This document shows positions 43,762 to 54,821 of a stretch of 64,000 bases of DNA, in pieces (position 1 is the stretch's first letter; each line of letters opens with the position of its first letter). The notes under the pieces are model-generated. The model saw only the letters and a program-made list of their open reading frames with translations, was not told the DNA's origin and searched no databases. Origin of the DNA: Bombella sp. ESL0385 (GTDB taxonomy: Bacteria; Pseudomonadota; Alphaproteobacteria; Acetobacterales; Acetobacteraceae); contig NZ_WNIJ01000001.1 in NCBI RefSeq assembly GCF_009725755.1, positions 1,054,001 to 1,118,000 on the forward strand, in the 5' to 3' direction. The position numbers and the translations under genes were made by a program.

Positions 43762-44406
43762 TTAATCGTCTTGATCTTTGGAGGCAGGCTGTACAGCCTG
43801 CCGCTCAAACGCACCAGCAATCCGCAATTCTACTTCATCGCTAATATATGGGACGAACATTTTAATCCCAAACTCACTCCGTTTGATGGTCCCTGTTGCG
43901 TCAAAGCCCACTGTGTATTGTTTATCCAGCATATTAACACCCGCCCCAATAAAATGAACATGCAAGGTCTCTGGGCGTGTTATCCCATGCAGGGTCAAGT
44001 TACCCGTTACAAGGGCATCATTAGGCCCTGTTTGCTTCACACTTACGGAGACAAACTCCGCCTTAGGGAATTGCGCGGCCCCTAGCCATGCGTCACTTTT
44101 CAATTCTTCTGTCAGTTTGCTGCTGGTTGTTTGGACAGAGGCAATGGGGAGAGACACTGTTAGACTAGAGGATTCAGGCTGCCGAGGGTCCAAAATAAGG
44201 GTACCAGACGCCCCAGAAAACAACCCCTCATAAACAGTAAAGCCCAGATGCAAAACTGAGAAACTAACCTGTGTATGGAGAGGCTCGACCCTATAATACC
44301 CCCCTTGGATTGCCGCTGACTCACCGCTTACTTGGGCGAAAGCCGCTACCGGTGCGGCGCATGTTAATGCCATTGCGGCAAGAAGACTACGAGAGGTCAA
44401 CAACAT
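43762..44406 (-). CDS. YceI-family periplasmic protein
   Basis: A 214-residue exported lipocalin-like protein: signal peptide ending AAPVAAFAQ near residue 25, then YRVEPLHTQVSFSVLHLGF with the typical start, GTLILDPRQPESSSLTVSLP in the middle and AGAFERQ near the end. YceI proteins bind long polyisoprenoids or similar lipids in the periplasm. No cytochrome b561 gene is adjacent. It lies 72 nt downstream of tamB on the same strand. Confidence 0.9.
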   Translation of the reverse strand: MLLTSRSLLAAMALTCAAPVAAFAQVSGESAAIQGGYYRVEPLHTQVSFSVLHLGFTVYEGLFSGASGTLILDPRQPESSSLTVSLPIASVQTTSSKLTEELKSDAWLGAAQFPKAEFVSVSVKQTGPNDALVTGNLTLHGITRPETLHVHFIGAGVNMLDKQYTVGFDATGTIKRSEFGIKMFVPYISDEVELRIAGAFERQAVQPASKDQDD

Positions 44407-44478
44407 ACCAAGGTCACCCTTTTTAGGACTGTAGAAACATAAATGTATAATTCTCTATCATCTTTACAGAGATGTCCC

Positions 44479-47400
44479 TTAATAATCTATCCCATAAGAA
44501 AGTCCAATGCTGGAGCCGGGGTCATTTTCTGGCGTGGTAAAGCCCGTCACTTGCCCGCCTGTACCAATAGTCGTGTTAAGTTGAAGCCTTTTTGTAAGGT
44601 CTACTTTTACCTGTGCTTGCGTCCCTTTACTGGAAAGCCCTTCCCTTGCGCCAACATAAACACGTTTTGTAATATATTTGCCAGCTTCCAAACTCGTACC
44701 GCCATTACCAACGCTACTCCCCCCACCTATAGCAAGATGATCTAACCCTAGGCCATTCCTCACCTTACTCATGGGATCAAAAGCCGAGCCACCCCCAATC
44801 TGCACAACCGCCACCCCCAAAGATGCTAATTGAGCAGGCGATAAGGAGCTACGCTTTGTCCCAAAAAGCAAAATCGATAATACCTCATCGCGCGGTAATT
44901 GAGGGTTAGAAACAAACTCAAACTTTGGCTCACTCGCATAACCACGAACGAGCAAACTCGCTAATGTGCCATCCGCATTACGATCAGCGCGAAAATCTAT
45001 TGTCGGATCTAATTTATGCACTGCACTAGCCCCAGAAAAACCAATTTCCCCCCGCGTAAAATTAAGATTAATCCCCGCTAAGTTAAAATTACCCTGCTTG
45101 AGGGAAATCCCCCCCGTCACAACGGGGGCCATACTCAACCCTCCAATATGTAATTTCCCCTGCATTTCAGCAAAAAGCCCATGCCCACGCACAAATAATG
45201 CCCCCGGGGACATGACATTAACATTCAAGCCAATAATCATCTTGGGCGGTGGCTTAACTGGCGTCTTGGTTTGTTCTGGTGTAATAATCTCTAGTTGCGG
45301 CACAGAGGCCGGCATGGAATCCGGTATCGTGATGGCTGCCTCTGGGATAGTAACATCCCCCTCTACATCCAACCGTGTTGCCACTTGGCCATAAATATGA
45401 AGCCGACTATCTATCCGCTCGGTCAATAAATCACTTTGAACTGGCTGCGCCTTATCCATGGTAAAATAGACATCCACCGGCAGACCGGGTTGTAACGCGC
45501 CAATCTGCCCCGTTACCCCTAAAGAGCCTTGCCCTGCGCGCGCGGTAAAATGCTCGATTGTGAGGCGATCGCCCTGCGCTTTGATGAGGCCATCTCCTGC
45601 CTCAACATGCACACCATCGGCATATTCCTCGAACGAGCCATTATGTAATTGAATTGACCCTGTAAGCTGCGGCTGTTTGAGAAGGCCATTTACGCCAAGG
45701 TCTAAGTCCAACTGTCCCCCGGCCCCCATACCATCAGCCCCTAAAAACGCATTGGCAATGGAAAGGTCCGCTCGTCCTTTTGCGGCTACAGCAAATTGTC
45801 CCGTAGGAGATAATGGCACCTTCCCTGAAAGTATGAAGACCAACGGCTCCCCCGCACGGAATGTCGTATGAAGGAGTGCCTGCGTCCCGGCTAAATCGGC
45901 CTCTATATGCAGTTGCCCCGCCGGTAAGGAAGCTGTCGCAGCACTGATGAAGCGAAGACCGCGCCCCTCCATCGTAAACCGTCCGGTAGGAGAGGCTAAT
46001 GTGCCACGTAGTTTTGCCGCCGCAGAGACATCCCCCTCCGCCTGTAAAGCCGGTAGAAACGGTGCGGCTAGCGCGGGGGTGATATGCTCCAATCGCGCTT
46101 CAAGAACCAGATTTGGCTTTATCGTCCCGTTGAGGAAAACACGCCCAGCCACGCCATGAGGCGGGCTAAGCTCTACCGCCATATGTTCCACGGCGAGGTC
46201 CGCCCCATAACGCACAATGGCAGGGGCTGTTAATTTGAATCTATCGCCCTTTATAGACGCTAACGCCCTATCCACTCTAACGCTGTGCTCTGGTAGATGG
46301 AGCTGTGCGGCGGCATCAAACCGCGCAGGCGCGTGCATAACATTTTCAAACGCTCCACGGGCTTGCACATCCAACGCTGTTTGCGGCCCTTTGAGAGAAA
46401 GCTGTGCCGCCCCCGTTATTTCTTTAAACCGCACCCCTGTAAGATGCAGATTCATCACCACATTAGGATCCTGCGTTATATTATGTAAATCAGCCTGCAA
46501 ATGCGCTGCCTTAACGGCATAATCTTTCATGAAGGCCTGACCATCAAGCGCAATCTGCATATGGTCATGCGCCGTATTTTCCATACCCACATGGAGATGC
46601 CCCGTAAGGGATTGGCCAATTAAGCGGCTAAATATATCCAATCGCGGCACATTAAGCATGACCTCCCCTTGCGGAACCATCGTCCCCGCTGGGAGCAACA
46701 AAGAGGCACGCCCCTGCGCGTCTTTCCACGCTAATTTATGGAGATCTGCTTTTATCGTCCCATCGCTCGCACGCTCAAATTGTGTATCTACAATAAGAGG
46801 TGCGCGATCCAACATGCCCTCTATATGTAACATCCCTTGAGGATGAGAAGGCAGATGCGCCACATCCGCCGTCATCTCCAACGGGGCTACAGGGAGGGAG
46901 GCTGAAGGATGAACAACGCCCAACGCCCCCGCAAGACGGGTATGGACTGCCATATCATCCAAAGGCCCTTGCAGCTCTGCCTGCAAGGCTGCATGGCCCC
47001 GCAAGACTTTGTGCAAAGCTTCTAAATCCGGCAATGATAGCTTTACAGAAGAAGATAAATGCCTCTTTGCATCAAGCTGCCCCTCTCCCTCTAGCTGAAA
47101 GCCACACCCTGTTAGAGCTGCCTGCTTTATGAGGAAGGCACCATCATTTTGCTGTGCAAGATGGAACGTAAGGGTGCCTTTCGGCCCGATGAGAGCCATA
47201 AGAGGCGGAGGGCCTTTGTCTATACCAAATTGCCCCCCTAACGCCGCGGATAATGCTCCGCTTTGCCGTAAGGGTACGGTAAAATCCCCCAATAAATGCG
47301 CTGTCCCCTCGACCTTCTGCCCCATAAGGGCTGTGAGGTCTGGTAGTTTGTCTATAGCAAGCTGCACATGGCCAGAAAGCTGGTTCTCTACCTTCCCCGT

Positions 47401-48657
47401 AACATCTAACGCCATAGCCTCATGCTTGATATGAATCTGATACGGCTTTCCCTCTTGCTGGGGTGCAAGCATGGCCTCTATCGTCAGAGGTGCTGAAGCC
47501 AAAAGGGACGAAGCCTTACCCGGCACGCTAATCCCATCAAAACGAGCGGATAAAGCGAGATGATCTGCCCCTCCGCCCACTATCTTTTGACGGAAGGTTG
47601 TATCATCTAAAGCAGCGGCTAGGCTGTTTCCTTGCCCTTCAAATTGTACGGACATATGCCCAATACCCGCACCTGCGGCGAGCAAACCCGCCCCTTCTAA
47701 CTTAACCGTGCCATAAGGTGCGCGGAGCGGGCCGTGAAGCTCCGCCTCCATCATCAAGCTCTCCCACCCCAAACCGGGGCGCAAGGTCATAGCCGGAGCA
47801 TTGAGGGAAAAATGCAGGTCATGTGTATATTGGATGAGGTTTAGCTTGCCCCTCAATATAACTGCCAGCGGTGTGGCCTGATGGATCATCGCCGCTTGTA
47901 TGTCCAAATTGGTCTTTAAGGCCTCATAAGGACCCTCCGCCGTAACATCAATCGACAACGGGTCTAGCACACCAACCGTTCCCGGCATGGCGGCAAAACC
48001 ATTTACGGATTCATCATAATGCACATTGCTCATCATCTGATGACGGTCCATCCGAAAGTGCAAGCGCAAATACGCTGGGTTATCTAACCGCTTCATGAAC
48101 AAATGGAGCTGCATAGGCGGCGCATCTGCAAAAGAGATGGGCTTAGAGAATGCACTCACATCCTTTATCTGCATATCACCAGACAGCTGCATAGACACTG
48201 CTTGCCCCATCACAGATGGGCCGAGTGTCAAACGCGGTATAGCTAGCTTATCAAGCCGCACACCCCATGCTGGCAGGCCTGTCGAAGGATGAGATGATGG
48301 AGGTGATGGTGGGAAAACGGGGTTACGCTTATAATCAAGCGTCTCAGCAGCGATCGTGCGTACACGGATGGTTTTTCCCAGCAGATCGAATAAACTTAGA
48401 CGCAGCTCTAGCCCACGCCCTTCCAACCAAATGCCTTGCTGGTCTTTCAAAACAATATGCGCCAAAGAGAAATGCCACGGCAAAACGCTTTGCATCCCCT
48501 CTATCGCCACCATCCCACCCGTCCAATTTGGGACTTTATGCTCAATAAAACGCTTCGTTGGGGGCAAATTGATGCCTATGAGAGCAACAATCACCACACA
48601 ATCCAGCACAATACCTACATAGGCACTATAACGGAGAAACCTACGCCAAAAGAGCAT
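44479..48657 (-). CDS. tamB: TamB-like translocation and assembly protein
   Basis: A very long inner-membrane-anchored periplasmic protein (1392 residues from ATG 48657). The frame extends 12 codons further, but this ATG overlaps the tamA stop as TGATG, a typical coupling. Helix 1 (about residues 5-30) is followed by a repetitive beta-rich region able to form a lipid groove. The C-terminal DUF490/TamB domain (about 950-1392) contains GNFNLAGINLNFTRGEIGFSG and LPRDEVLSILLFG. With TamA it bridges inner and outer membranes; TamB-type proteins are also implicated in phospholipid transport. Confidence 0.94.
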   Translation of the reverse strand: MLFWRRFLRYSAYVGIVLDCVVIVALIGINLPPTKRFIEHKVPNWTGGMVAIEGMQSVLPWHFSLAHIVLKDQQGIWLEGRGLELRLSLFDLLGKTIRVRTIAAETLDYKRNPVFPPSPPSSHPSTGLPAWGVRLDKLAIPRLTLGPSVMGQAVSMQLSGDMQIKDVSAFSKPISFADAPPMQLHLFMKRLDNPAYLRLHFRMDRHQMMSNVHYDESVNGFAAMPGTVGVLDPLSIDVTAEGPYEALKTNLDIQAAMIHQATPLAVILRGKLNLIQYTHDLHFSLNAPAMTLRPGLGWESLMMEAELHGPLRAPYGTVKLEGAGLLAAGAGIGHMSVQFEGQGNSLAAALDDTTFRQKIVGGGADHLALSARFDGISVPGKASSLLASAPLTIEAMLAPQQEGKPYQIHIKHEAMALDVTGKVENQLSGHVQLAIDKLPDLTALMGQKVEGTAHLLGDFTVPLRQSGALSAALGGQFGIDKGPPPLMALIGPKGTLTFHLAQQNDGAFLIKQAALTGCGFQLEGEGQLDAKRHLSSSVKLSLPDLEALHKVLRGHAALQAELQGPLDDMAVHTRLAGALGVVHPSASLPVAPLEMTADVAHLPSHPQGMLHIEGMLDRAPLIVDTQFERASDGTIKADLHKLAWKDAQGRASLLLPAGTMVPQGEVMLNVPRLDIFSRLIGQSLTGHLHVGMENTAHDHMQIALDGQAFMKDYAVKAAHLQADLHNITQDPNVVMNLHLTGVRFKEITGAAQLSLKGPQTALDVQARGAFENVMHAPARFDAAAQLHLPEHSVRVDRALASIKGDRFKLTAPAIVRYGADLAVEHMAVELSPPHGVAGRVFLNGTIKPNLVLEARLEHITPALAAPFLPALQAEGDVSAAAKLRGTLASPTGRFTMEGRGLRFISAATASLPAGQLHIEADLAGTQALLHTTFRAGEPLVFILSGKVPLSPTGQFAVAAKGRADLSIANAFLGADGMGAGGQLDLDLGVNGLLKQPQLTGSIQLHNGSFEEYADGVHVEAGDGLIKAQGDRLTIEHFTARAGQGSLGVTGQIGALQPGLPVDVYFTMDKAQPVQSDLLTERIDSRLHIYGQVATRLDVEGDVTIPEAAITIPDSMPASVPQLEIITPEQTKTPVKPPPKMIIGLNVNVMSPGALFVRGHGLFAEMQGKLHIGGLSMAPVVTGGISLKQGNFNLAGINLNFTRGEIGFSGASAVHKLDPTIDFRADRNADGTLASLLVRGYASEPKFEFVSNPQLPRDEVLSILLFGTKRSSLSPAQLASLGVAVVQIGGGSAFDPMSKVRNGLGLDHLAIGGGSSVGNGGTSLEAGKYITKRVYVGAREGLSSKGTQAQVKVDLTKRLQLNTTIGTGGQVTGFTTPENDPGSSIGLSYGIDY

Positions 48658-50708
48658 CAAAATGTCTCCCCCAACCCTAAATAAAGTTCCCACCGGTCTC
48701 CCCGTTCAGCCCGATGAAGCGGGAAGGCGACATCCACACGCACAGGGCCTATGGGCGTAAAATACCGCACACCACCACCATACCCAACCCGTAGCTTACC
48801 ATGCGCAGGGATAGAGCCTGAACTTACCTGACCTGCATCAACAAACCCAACTACCCCCAGATTCTTAGGCAGTCTTTGACGAAACTCCACAGTCCCTGCA
48901 TCCATAGCTGTGCCACCAATCGCATATTTTGTATGTTGATATTGCGGCCCAACCCCTTGATACCGATAACCACGAACAGAGCCCGGTCCCCCGGCATAGA
49001 GCCTTTGGTCTGGTGGTAAATGCCATGTCGTTGCCCCTTGTACGGACCCAACCATTGCACGCAGGGCAATAACACTATTCCCCGGTTTGGTTAGCCCTAG
49101 ATGGGTAAGGTCAAAATATGTGGAGGCCTGTGCATTCATAGGGATAAAAAAGGAGGTTTGATGCTCTAGCGATAAAGAAGGCGTCACCCCAATAGAGGCT
49201 TTCACACCATGAGTTGCTGGTTCAATCGGATTGGAGCGATGGGTGCCGTCATAATCCAACTGAAGGGGAAGAGACGCGATGAAATATTCCGCCTTATGGC
49301 CAAATTGCCGAATATGCTCTTGTTCCACCGTAGCCCCTATACTGCCTGAAAGGTCCTTCCCTAACGGACGAGACACCCCACCATGAAGCAAGAAGGCCGT
49401 TTGTCCATAGGAATAAAGGAGCTGTCGAATCCCCTCCAACCGCACATTAAGCGTCTGACTACGTTTGAGAAAATCAGGCTTTGTAAAATCGACATAAGCG
49501 TCATAGCCCACACCTTGTTGTGCCGTACCGCCCAGCCCGGTTGCCAAAGCCGCAACACGCAACTGCTCCCCATTCCCCAAAAGGTTGCGATGCAGCCACG
49601 AAACACCTGCTCGCCCGCCAAGGTCAGTCGAATACCCAACATCGCCAGTGATACGATGGCGTTTGCCTTCATCAAAATCAAAGCTGAGAGGCAATGCCCC
49701 CTCTGCCCCAGCGGGTAAGGGAGGAGCTTTCCCTTTTTTATCAACCTTCCCTTTTGCTGAAGCCCCTTGAGGGGGCAAAGGCAGGACATAATCCGCATTA
49801 CGTTGTTGGATGGAGGAAAATAGACCTGTACTCCCTAAATCCAATCGTGCTTGCTCAATAGCAGAGGGTTGATAAAGCTGCCCCTCTTTTAACGCTAAAC
49901 GCCGCCTTACATATCGCTCCTTAACGCGCTTTAGCCCCTCCAACGCGATAGGGCCGACAATCAATTTGGGCCCGCGTTTCATCTTGATATAAACGTCAAT
50001 CTGATGATTCGGCCGCAACATCGCTTGGGGGGTCTGTACGTCTGCAAGGCCATACCCTTCCTCTTGCAGAAAATGAGAAAGCCGCCCTTGCGCTGCTAAA
50101 ATATCCCCTGCAATGGCCGGTTGCCCTTCTTGCACTCCCATACTCTTACGCTCTGCTTCAGAGAGGCTAGGCTCTTTATCCTTCGCAAGCCCCTCCGCAG
50201 GCGTGGCCGCTAAGGGAGTAATAACAATCTGTCCTATCGTAAATTGTATGCCCGGTTCTGCTTGGATGCGCACCTGAACCTTATCGTCTGCTTCAGCCTC
50301 ATTAAGAAAAGAAGCGAGGTCAGGAGCGGTCCCCTCAAGAGTTTTGCCATGCAGGGACACGCGCACCACAACACGCCCTGCATAATATCCACGCGACTGC
50401 AACGCCCCTTGCAAACGCGCATAATCCCCCCTTATGCGCCCTGCTAACGCATAAGGCCCCACATGCCGCGTTTTTTGCAAACTCACAAGCTGAGAGGCCG
50501 CTGCCATATTATCGCTAATGGTTGTATCATCTGTTTGAGCAATATCGACCTCATAAGCGACGCCCTTTTTGGGAAGGGCCTGCACCTTAGGGAGGCTGTC
50601 ATTTTGTTCTGCGGCAAAAAGATGCGTTGGTACGATGAGAGAGGCTATACACAGCACTCTCCTAACACCGCACAGTTTTTTATTGATGCCCTCAGTCAAA
50701 CGCTGCAC
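48657..50708 (-). CDS. tamA: TamA, Omp85-family outer-membrane protein
   Basis: A 683-residue outer-membrane barrel: signal peptide ending LIVPTHLFAAEQ near residue 34, POTRA-like domains (about 50-330, for example LIVGPIALEGLKRVKERYVRRRLAL) and a C-terminal Omp85 barrel with the VRGY motif (PGSVRGYRYQG) used as substrate gate. It ends in VDVAFPLHRAERGDRWELYLGLGETF-like strands with a terminal Phe, split here only for brevity. The TGA overlaps the tamB ATG by 1 nt. A Lys/Pro-rich insert of about 30 residues lies between the last POTRA domain and the barrel. Confidence 0.93.
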   Translation of the reverse strand: MQRLTEGINKKLCGVRRVLCIASLIVPTHLFAAEQNDSLPKVQALPKKGVAYEVDIAQTDDTTISDNMAAASQLVSLQKTRHVGPYALAGRIRGDYARLQGALQSRGYYAGRVVVRVSLHGKTLEGTAPDLASFLNEAEADDKVQVRIQAEPGIQFTIGQIVITPLAATPAEGLAKDKEPSLSEAERKSMGVQEGQPAIAGDILAAQGRLSHFLQEEGYGLADVQTPQAMLRPNHQIDVYIKMKRGPKLIVGPIALEGLKRVKERYVRRRLALKEGQLYQPSAIEQARLDLGSTGLFSSIQQRNADYVLPLPPQGASAKGKVDKKGKAPPLPAGAEGALPLSFDFDEGKRHRITGDVGYSTDLGGRAGVSWLHRNLLGNGEQLRVAALATGLGGTAQQGVGYDAYVDFTKPDFLKRSQTLNVRLEGIRQLLYSYGQTAFLLHGGVSRPLGKDLSGSIGATVEQEHIRQFGHKAEYFIASLPLQLDYDGTHRSNPIEPATHGVKASIGVTPSLSLEHQTSFFIPMNAQASTYFDLTHLGLTKPGNSVIALRAMVGSVQGATTWHLPPDQRLYAGGPGSVRGYRYQGVGPQYQHTKYAIGGTAMDAGTVEFRQRLPKNLGVVGFVDAGQVSSGSIPAHGKLRVGYGGGVRYFTPIGPVRVDVAFPLHRAERGDRWELYLGLGETF

Positions 50709-50872
50709 ACCACCATAGACGAGACTGCCCTCCCTTTATCGCACCCACTGGCCAATGCAAAAGTGTCTATTCTGTCATTTATCGTTAAGATAGCTGTTAA
50801 GAGAGTATAAACAATATCCCCTATGTCGGATAATGATTGTCTCTCTCCCCTAAAACGCTTATTTAATGCATT

Positions 50873-51850
50873 ATGTCTTTTGCTGAGCTTCCTTCCCCCA
50901 AACGCCGCAACAAAAATCGTCCGGTTTTTGATCCTGACCTCCTTTTTGCGGAAGATGAACGTGCCGCTGCACATGATACAATCTGCGACCGGCTGCGTAT
51001 TCGCTTGCGTGCGTTAGCTCTCTTATTCTGGGCGGCATGTGGGTGTGTTGGCCAAGGAACATGCCTCCTTTTACCGGGGAAGATGTTTCGCCGTTTTCCG
51101 CTCTTTTTCTGGACAGTAGCTTGCCGAATCCTCAATATAAAAGTGCGGACTATCGGCAAGATGGAAGGCTCACTAACGCTGCGCCCTGATGGGCGGCGTG
51201 TTATTTATGTCGCTAATCATAGCTCATGGTTGGATGTCCTCGTACTGGGCAAGGTGCTGCCTGCCTTCTTCATTGCTAAGCAGGAAGTCCGCCATTGGCC
51301 ATTGATTGGTTATTTAACCTATCTGGGTCGGACAATTTTCATTAATCGCAACCGGCAAGAAGCTGGGCAGGATGTGCAGGAGGTTATTAACCAACTCCGC
51401 AAAGGGTATAATATCGCCTTCTTCCCGGAGGGGACGACCTCAAAAGGAACACAGCTTTTACCCTTTATGTCCTCCCTTTTTGCCATTGCTAGGCCTGTAC
51501 GCCGGCGTGATGACCCAACAGAAGATGACCATCCAACCTGCCTTATCCAGCCCGTAACTGTTACTTATGACCGCTTAGAAGGGCTACCTGTCGGGCGGCA
51601 TAGGCGGTCCTTCGTCTTCTCATGGTTTGGTGATATGGATTTCGGCCCCCATCTTGTGGGCTTAACACGGTGGCGTTCTATGCGCGCGACAGTCCTCTTC
51701 CATCCTCCTCTAAAGCCGGAGGATTTCCCCTCCCGTAAGGCACTCTCTAACGCAGCTCGCGCGGCTATCGAACAAGGGAGTGAGGACCTCCGGCAAAATC
51801 GCCTCCCAGAGGACCATCTCCTCCCCACAACCGACCATACTGACCATTAA
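50873..51850 (+). CDS. plsC: 1-acyl-sn-glycerol-3-phosphate acyltransferase (PlsC family)
   Basis: Transfers an acyl chain to lysophosphatidic acid or a related acceptor. The catalytic HX4D motif is H116 to D121 in NHSSWLD; the glycerol-phosphate site is [11 protein letters not shown] hydrophobic segment at about 45-62 anchors it. It has 325 residues, somewhat longer than E. coli PlsC (245) because of extensions at both ends. The family also includes ornithine-lipid acyltransferases. It is 23 nt upstream of miaB and may share its transcript. Confidence 0.88.
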   Translation: MSFAELPSPKRRNKNRPVFDPDLLFAEDERAAAHDTICDRLRIRLRALALLFWAACGCVGQGTCLLLPGKMFRRFPLFFWTVACRILNIKVRTIGKMEGSLTLRPDGRRVIYVANHSSWLDVLVLGKVLPAFFIAKQEVRHWPLIGYLTYLGRTIFINRNRQEAGQDVQEVINQLRKGYNIAFFPEGTTSKGTQLLPFMSSLFAIARPVRRRDDPTEDDHPTCLIQPVTVTYDRLEGLPVGRHRRSFVFSWFGDMDFGPHLVGLTRWRSMRATVLFHPPLKPEDFPSRKALSNAARAAIEQGSEDLRQNRLPEDHLLPTTDHTDH

Positions 51851-51873
51851 CGGATAATCACACCTCTCTACTT

Positions 51874-53259
51874 ATGCCAGAACAGCTCACCCCCTCCCCC
51901 GCTCGCGGTCTGCACATCATCACATGGGGCTGTCAGATGAATGTTTATGACAGTGCGCGTATGGCAGATGTGTTGCGCCCGCTCGGTTATAGTCCGGTAG
52001 ATAGTCCTGACCATGCCGATATGATTATCCTCAATACCTGCCATATTCGTGAAAGAGCGGCAGAAAAGGTGTTTTCCGAGCTAGGGCGTCTGCGGCAAAT
52101 CCGGGAAGCGCGCAAATTAGAGGGCAAGCAAACCCTCATTGCCGTTGCGGGCTGTGTTGCTCAAGCGGAAGGGAAAGAGCTTCTTGCCCGCGCTCCTTAT
52201 GTGGACCTCGTCCTCGGCCCACAAACCTACCATCGCTTACCGGAAATGGTCGCCCGCATTGCGCGTGCTGGCGGTAGTGTGATTGATACAGACTTCCCCG
52301 TTGAATCGAAGTTCGACCTTCTACCGGAGGATGCCGCCCCACAGAATGAGGGCAACCTCACCGCCTTTCTGACCATTCAGGAAGGATGCGATAAGTTTTG
52401 TTCCTTCTGCGTAGTCCCTTACACACGCGGGGCAGAAACAAGCCGCCCCGTAGCCTCCATCCTTGCTGAGGCGGAGCGACTTGTCGCCAGTGGGGTGAAA
52501 GAAATCACCCTGTTGGGACAAAATGTAAACGCCTTCCATGGGGAATGGCAGGACGGTATCGCCAGCCTGCCAGAGCTTGCCTCATTGCTCCATGAGCGGA
52601 TTCCCGCGCTCAAACGTCTGCGCTATGTTACGTCTCATCCGCGCGATATGGAGCAAGCCCTGATTAATGCTCATCGCGATAACCCCATCTTTATGCCTTA
52701 TTTGCATCTCCCTGTGCAGAGTGGCTCCGACAAAGTGCTTAAAGCCATGAATCGTGGCCATACAGCGGATGAATATCGCGACATCATCCGTAAATTAAGG
52801 GCAGCTCGGCCTGACATTGCACTAACATCGGACTTTATTGTCGGCCATCCGGGGGAAACGGATGAGGATTTTGAGGCAACAATGCAACTGGTCCGTGATG
52901 TGCGCTTTGCCAGTGCCTATAGCTTTAAATACTCCCAACGCCCTGGCACACCCGCTGCGGGGCAGCCCTTCCAAGTGGCAGAAGATGTAAAAGAAAAACG
53001 CCTCGCAGCCTTGCAAGCCCTCCTTAGAGAGCAGCAAGATGCCTTCAATGCGTCTCTGATTGGCACAGTTCAGGATATTCTTGTGACGGGAATCGGTCGT
53101 AAACCGGGGCAGCTAAATGGACGCTCGCCTTACCTTCAGCCTGTGCATTTTGAGGGCGACCCTGCCCTTATTGGGCAGATTGTGAAGGTACATATTACAA
53201 CCCCCTTCACCAATTCCCTCGGCGGTCATCTCTCTAAACAAGAAGGCACAACCATTTGA
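51874..53259 (+). CDS. miaB: MiaB, tRNA-2-methylthio-N6-dimethylallyladenosine synthase
   Basis: Radical SAM methylthiotransferase acting on A37 of tRNAs. The N-terminal UPF0004 domain has cysteines in [17 protein letters not shown] and [10 protein letters not shown]; the radical SAM cluster is [10 protein letters not shown]-terminal TRAM domain (about 380-450) binds tRNA. Length 461 residues is normal. The stop codon overlaps the phoH start by 4 nt. Confidence 0.96.
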   Translation: MPEQLTPSPARGLHIITWGCQMNVYDSARMADVLRPLGYSPVDSPDHADMIILNTCHIRERAAEKVFSELGRLRQIREARKLEGKQTLIAVAGCVAQAEGKELLARAPYVDLVLGPQTYHRLPEMVARIARAGGSVIDTDFPVESKFDLLPEDAAPQNEGNLTAFLTIQEGCDKFCSFCVVPYTRGAETSRPVASILAEAERLVASGVKEITLLGQNVNAFHGEWQDGIASLPELASLLHERIPALKRLRYVTSHPRDMEQALINAHRDNPIFMPYLHLPVQSGSDKVLKAMNRGHTADEYRDIIRKLRAARPDIALTSDFIVGHPGETDEDFEATMQLVRDVRFASAYSFKYSQRPGTPAAGQPFQVAEDVKEKRLAALQALLREQQDAFNASLIGTVQDILVTGIGRKPGQLNGRSPYLQPVHFEGDPALIGQIVKVHITTPFTNSLGGHLSKQEGTTI

Positions 53260-54314
53260 GCAGCTCTGCTGAAGGATATCGCACGACAACCTTGCGATTT
53301 GAGGATAACCAAAGGCTACAAAACGTCCTTGGGGACCATGACCGCCATCTCATTCGCCTAGAGCAAGGGACAGGAACACGGCTTGTGTGCCGTGGCAATC
53401 GTGTTGCCATCTCTGGCGAGAATGACGCTGTAGAGCGGGCACAAGCCGTGTTACACGCACTCTATAAGCAAGCGGGGAACGGCATGACGGTCGATAGTGA
53501 ACAGGTTGATGGCGTGATTCGCCTCACCGCACTCCCTTCTCATCGCCGGGCAGTGCAAAATCCTGCCCCCCATACCCAAGATGACGCCTTACCGCCGGGG
53601 GCTCTACCGCAAATACAAACCAAACGGGGGGTTATTTCGCCACGCTCTCCGGGTCAGATGCACTATATGCAGGCTCTTGCTCGCAAAGAGCTTGTCTTTG
53701 GCCTTGGCCCAGCAGGAACGGGGAAAACATATCTCGCTGTAGCGCAAGCGGTGGCTCTCTTCCAAGCAGGGCAGGTGGACCGGATTATCCTCTCCCGCCC
53801 TGCGGTGGAAGCAGGCGAGCGGCTCGGCTTCCTCCCCGGTGATATGCGAGAAAAAATCGACCCATATCTCCGTCCACTTTATGACGCCTTGCATGACATG
53901 ATGCCCGGGGATCAAGTCAGTCGCCGCATGGCTAGTGGCGAGATTGAAGTCGCCCCCCTCGCCTTCATGCGGGGGCGGACGTTAGCTCATGCCTATGTCA
54001 TTCTTGATGAAGCCCAAAATACCACCTCAGCTCAGATGAAGATGTTCCTCACCCGTATGGGGCCGGGGACCCGTATGGCAATTACGGGAGATATGAGCCA
54101 AATTGACCTCCCCCGTGGGGTCACCTCTGGCCTGCGTGATGCTGTTACAACTCTTGAAGGGGTAAAAGGTATTTCGATTTGCCCCCTCACCGCGGCGGAT
54201 GTGGTCCGTCATCCTCTTGTCGCACGCATTGTAGACGCTTACGATCGCCACGCAGATGAGACCTCTTACCCCTACCGGACGCATCATGAAACGCCCTATC
54301 GCCCCACGCGCTGA
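53256..54314 (+). CDS. phoH: PhoH-family ATPase
   Basis: A 352-residue ATP-binding protein with an N-terminal KH-like region (about 20-70) and the PhoH domain. Walker A is GPAGTGKT at 151-158, Walker B is VILDEAQN, and [12 protein letters not shown] is the family-specific block. The start is TTG within TTGA, overlapping the miaB stop by 4 nt; no ATG is suitable. The miaB-phoH-ybeY-corC order is widely conserved and links it to ribosome and RNA quality control. Confidence 0.94.
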   Translation: MSSSAEGYRTTTLRFEDNQRLQNVLGDHDRHLIRLEQGTGTRLVCRGNRVAISGENDAVERAQAVLHALYKQAGNGMTVDSEQVDGVIRLTALPSHRRAVQNPAPHTQDDALPPGALPQIQTKRGVISPRSPGQMHYMQALARKELVFGLGPAGTGKTYLAVAQAVALFQAGQVDRIILSRPAVEAGERLGFLPGDMREKIDPYLRPLYDALHDMMPGDQVSRRMASGEIEVAPLAFMRGRTLAHAYVILDEAQNTTSAQMKMFLTRMGPGTRMAITGDMSQIDLPRGVTSGLRDAVTTLEGVKGISICPLTAADVVRHPLVARIVDAYDRHADETSYPYRTHHETPYRPTR

Positions 54315-54804
54315 GATTATCGTTTCCGACCCTCGTTGGCGTGCTAGCGTGGGAAATATTGAGCAGCTCGTCCAACGCACATGCCAGATGGTTCAGCGTT
54401 ATGGGATGATATTCGCACCAGATGCACCGGGGCCTTCATTTGTCTTTTCGGATAATCGGCATATTCAACGGTTGAATGCGCAATTCCGCGGTAAGAACAA
54501 ACCAACTAATGTTCTTACATTCGAGCCACCGTCTCCCCTTATGGGAGGAGATATTATTCTTGCTTATCAAACCATGCAGCGCGAGGCTGAACAGGGGCGT
54601 AAGAGCCTGCGGGAACATACAACGCATCTTCTTGTTCACGGGTTGCTTCATCTTGCTGGTTATGACCATCATCACCCCGGTGAAGCCCGCAAAATGGAAG
54701 GGTTAGAGACCTTCATCCTCCGCCGGATGGGCCTCCCAGACCCATGGAAGCCACGCCTACAAGGCCATATGTCAGCCCCTGCTCCTCTCATTTTGTCGCG
54801 TTAA
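54286..54804 (+). CDS. ybeY: YbeY, endoribonuclease in rRNA maturation
   Basis: A 172-residue zinc enzyme for 16S rRNA 3'-end processing and 70S quality control. The zinc histidines form HGLLHLAGYDH with H118, H122 and H128. I choose ATG 54286, which overlaps phoH by 29 nt and begins [18 protein letters not shown]; an earlier ATG at 54256 would overlap by 59 nt. KPTNVLTFE is another family mark. Confidence 0.94.
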   Translation: MKRPIAPRAEIIVSDPRWRASVGNIEQLVQRTCQMVQRYGMIFAPDAPGPSFVFSDNRHIQRLNAQFRGKNKPTNVLTFEPPSPLMGGDIILAYQTMQREAEQGRKSLREHTTHLLVHGLLHLAGYDHHHPGEARKMEGLETFILRRMGLPDPWKPRLQGHMSAPAPLILSR

Positions 54805-54821
54805 GGAAGACCGCTCTTACA

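Noticed and set aside
54744-54821. Longer N-terminus for the CBS-domain protein
   Set aside because: It lies inside ybeY in another frame and lacks a ribosome site, while ATG 54822 follows GGAAG at suitable distance.
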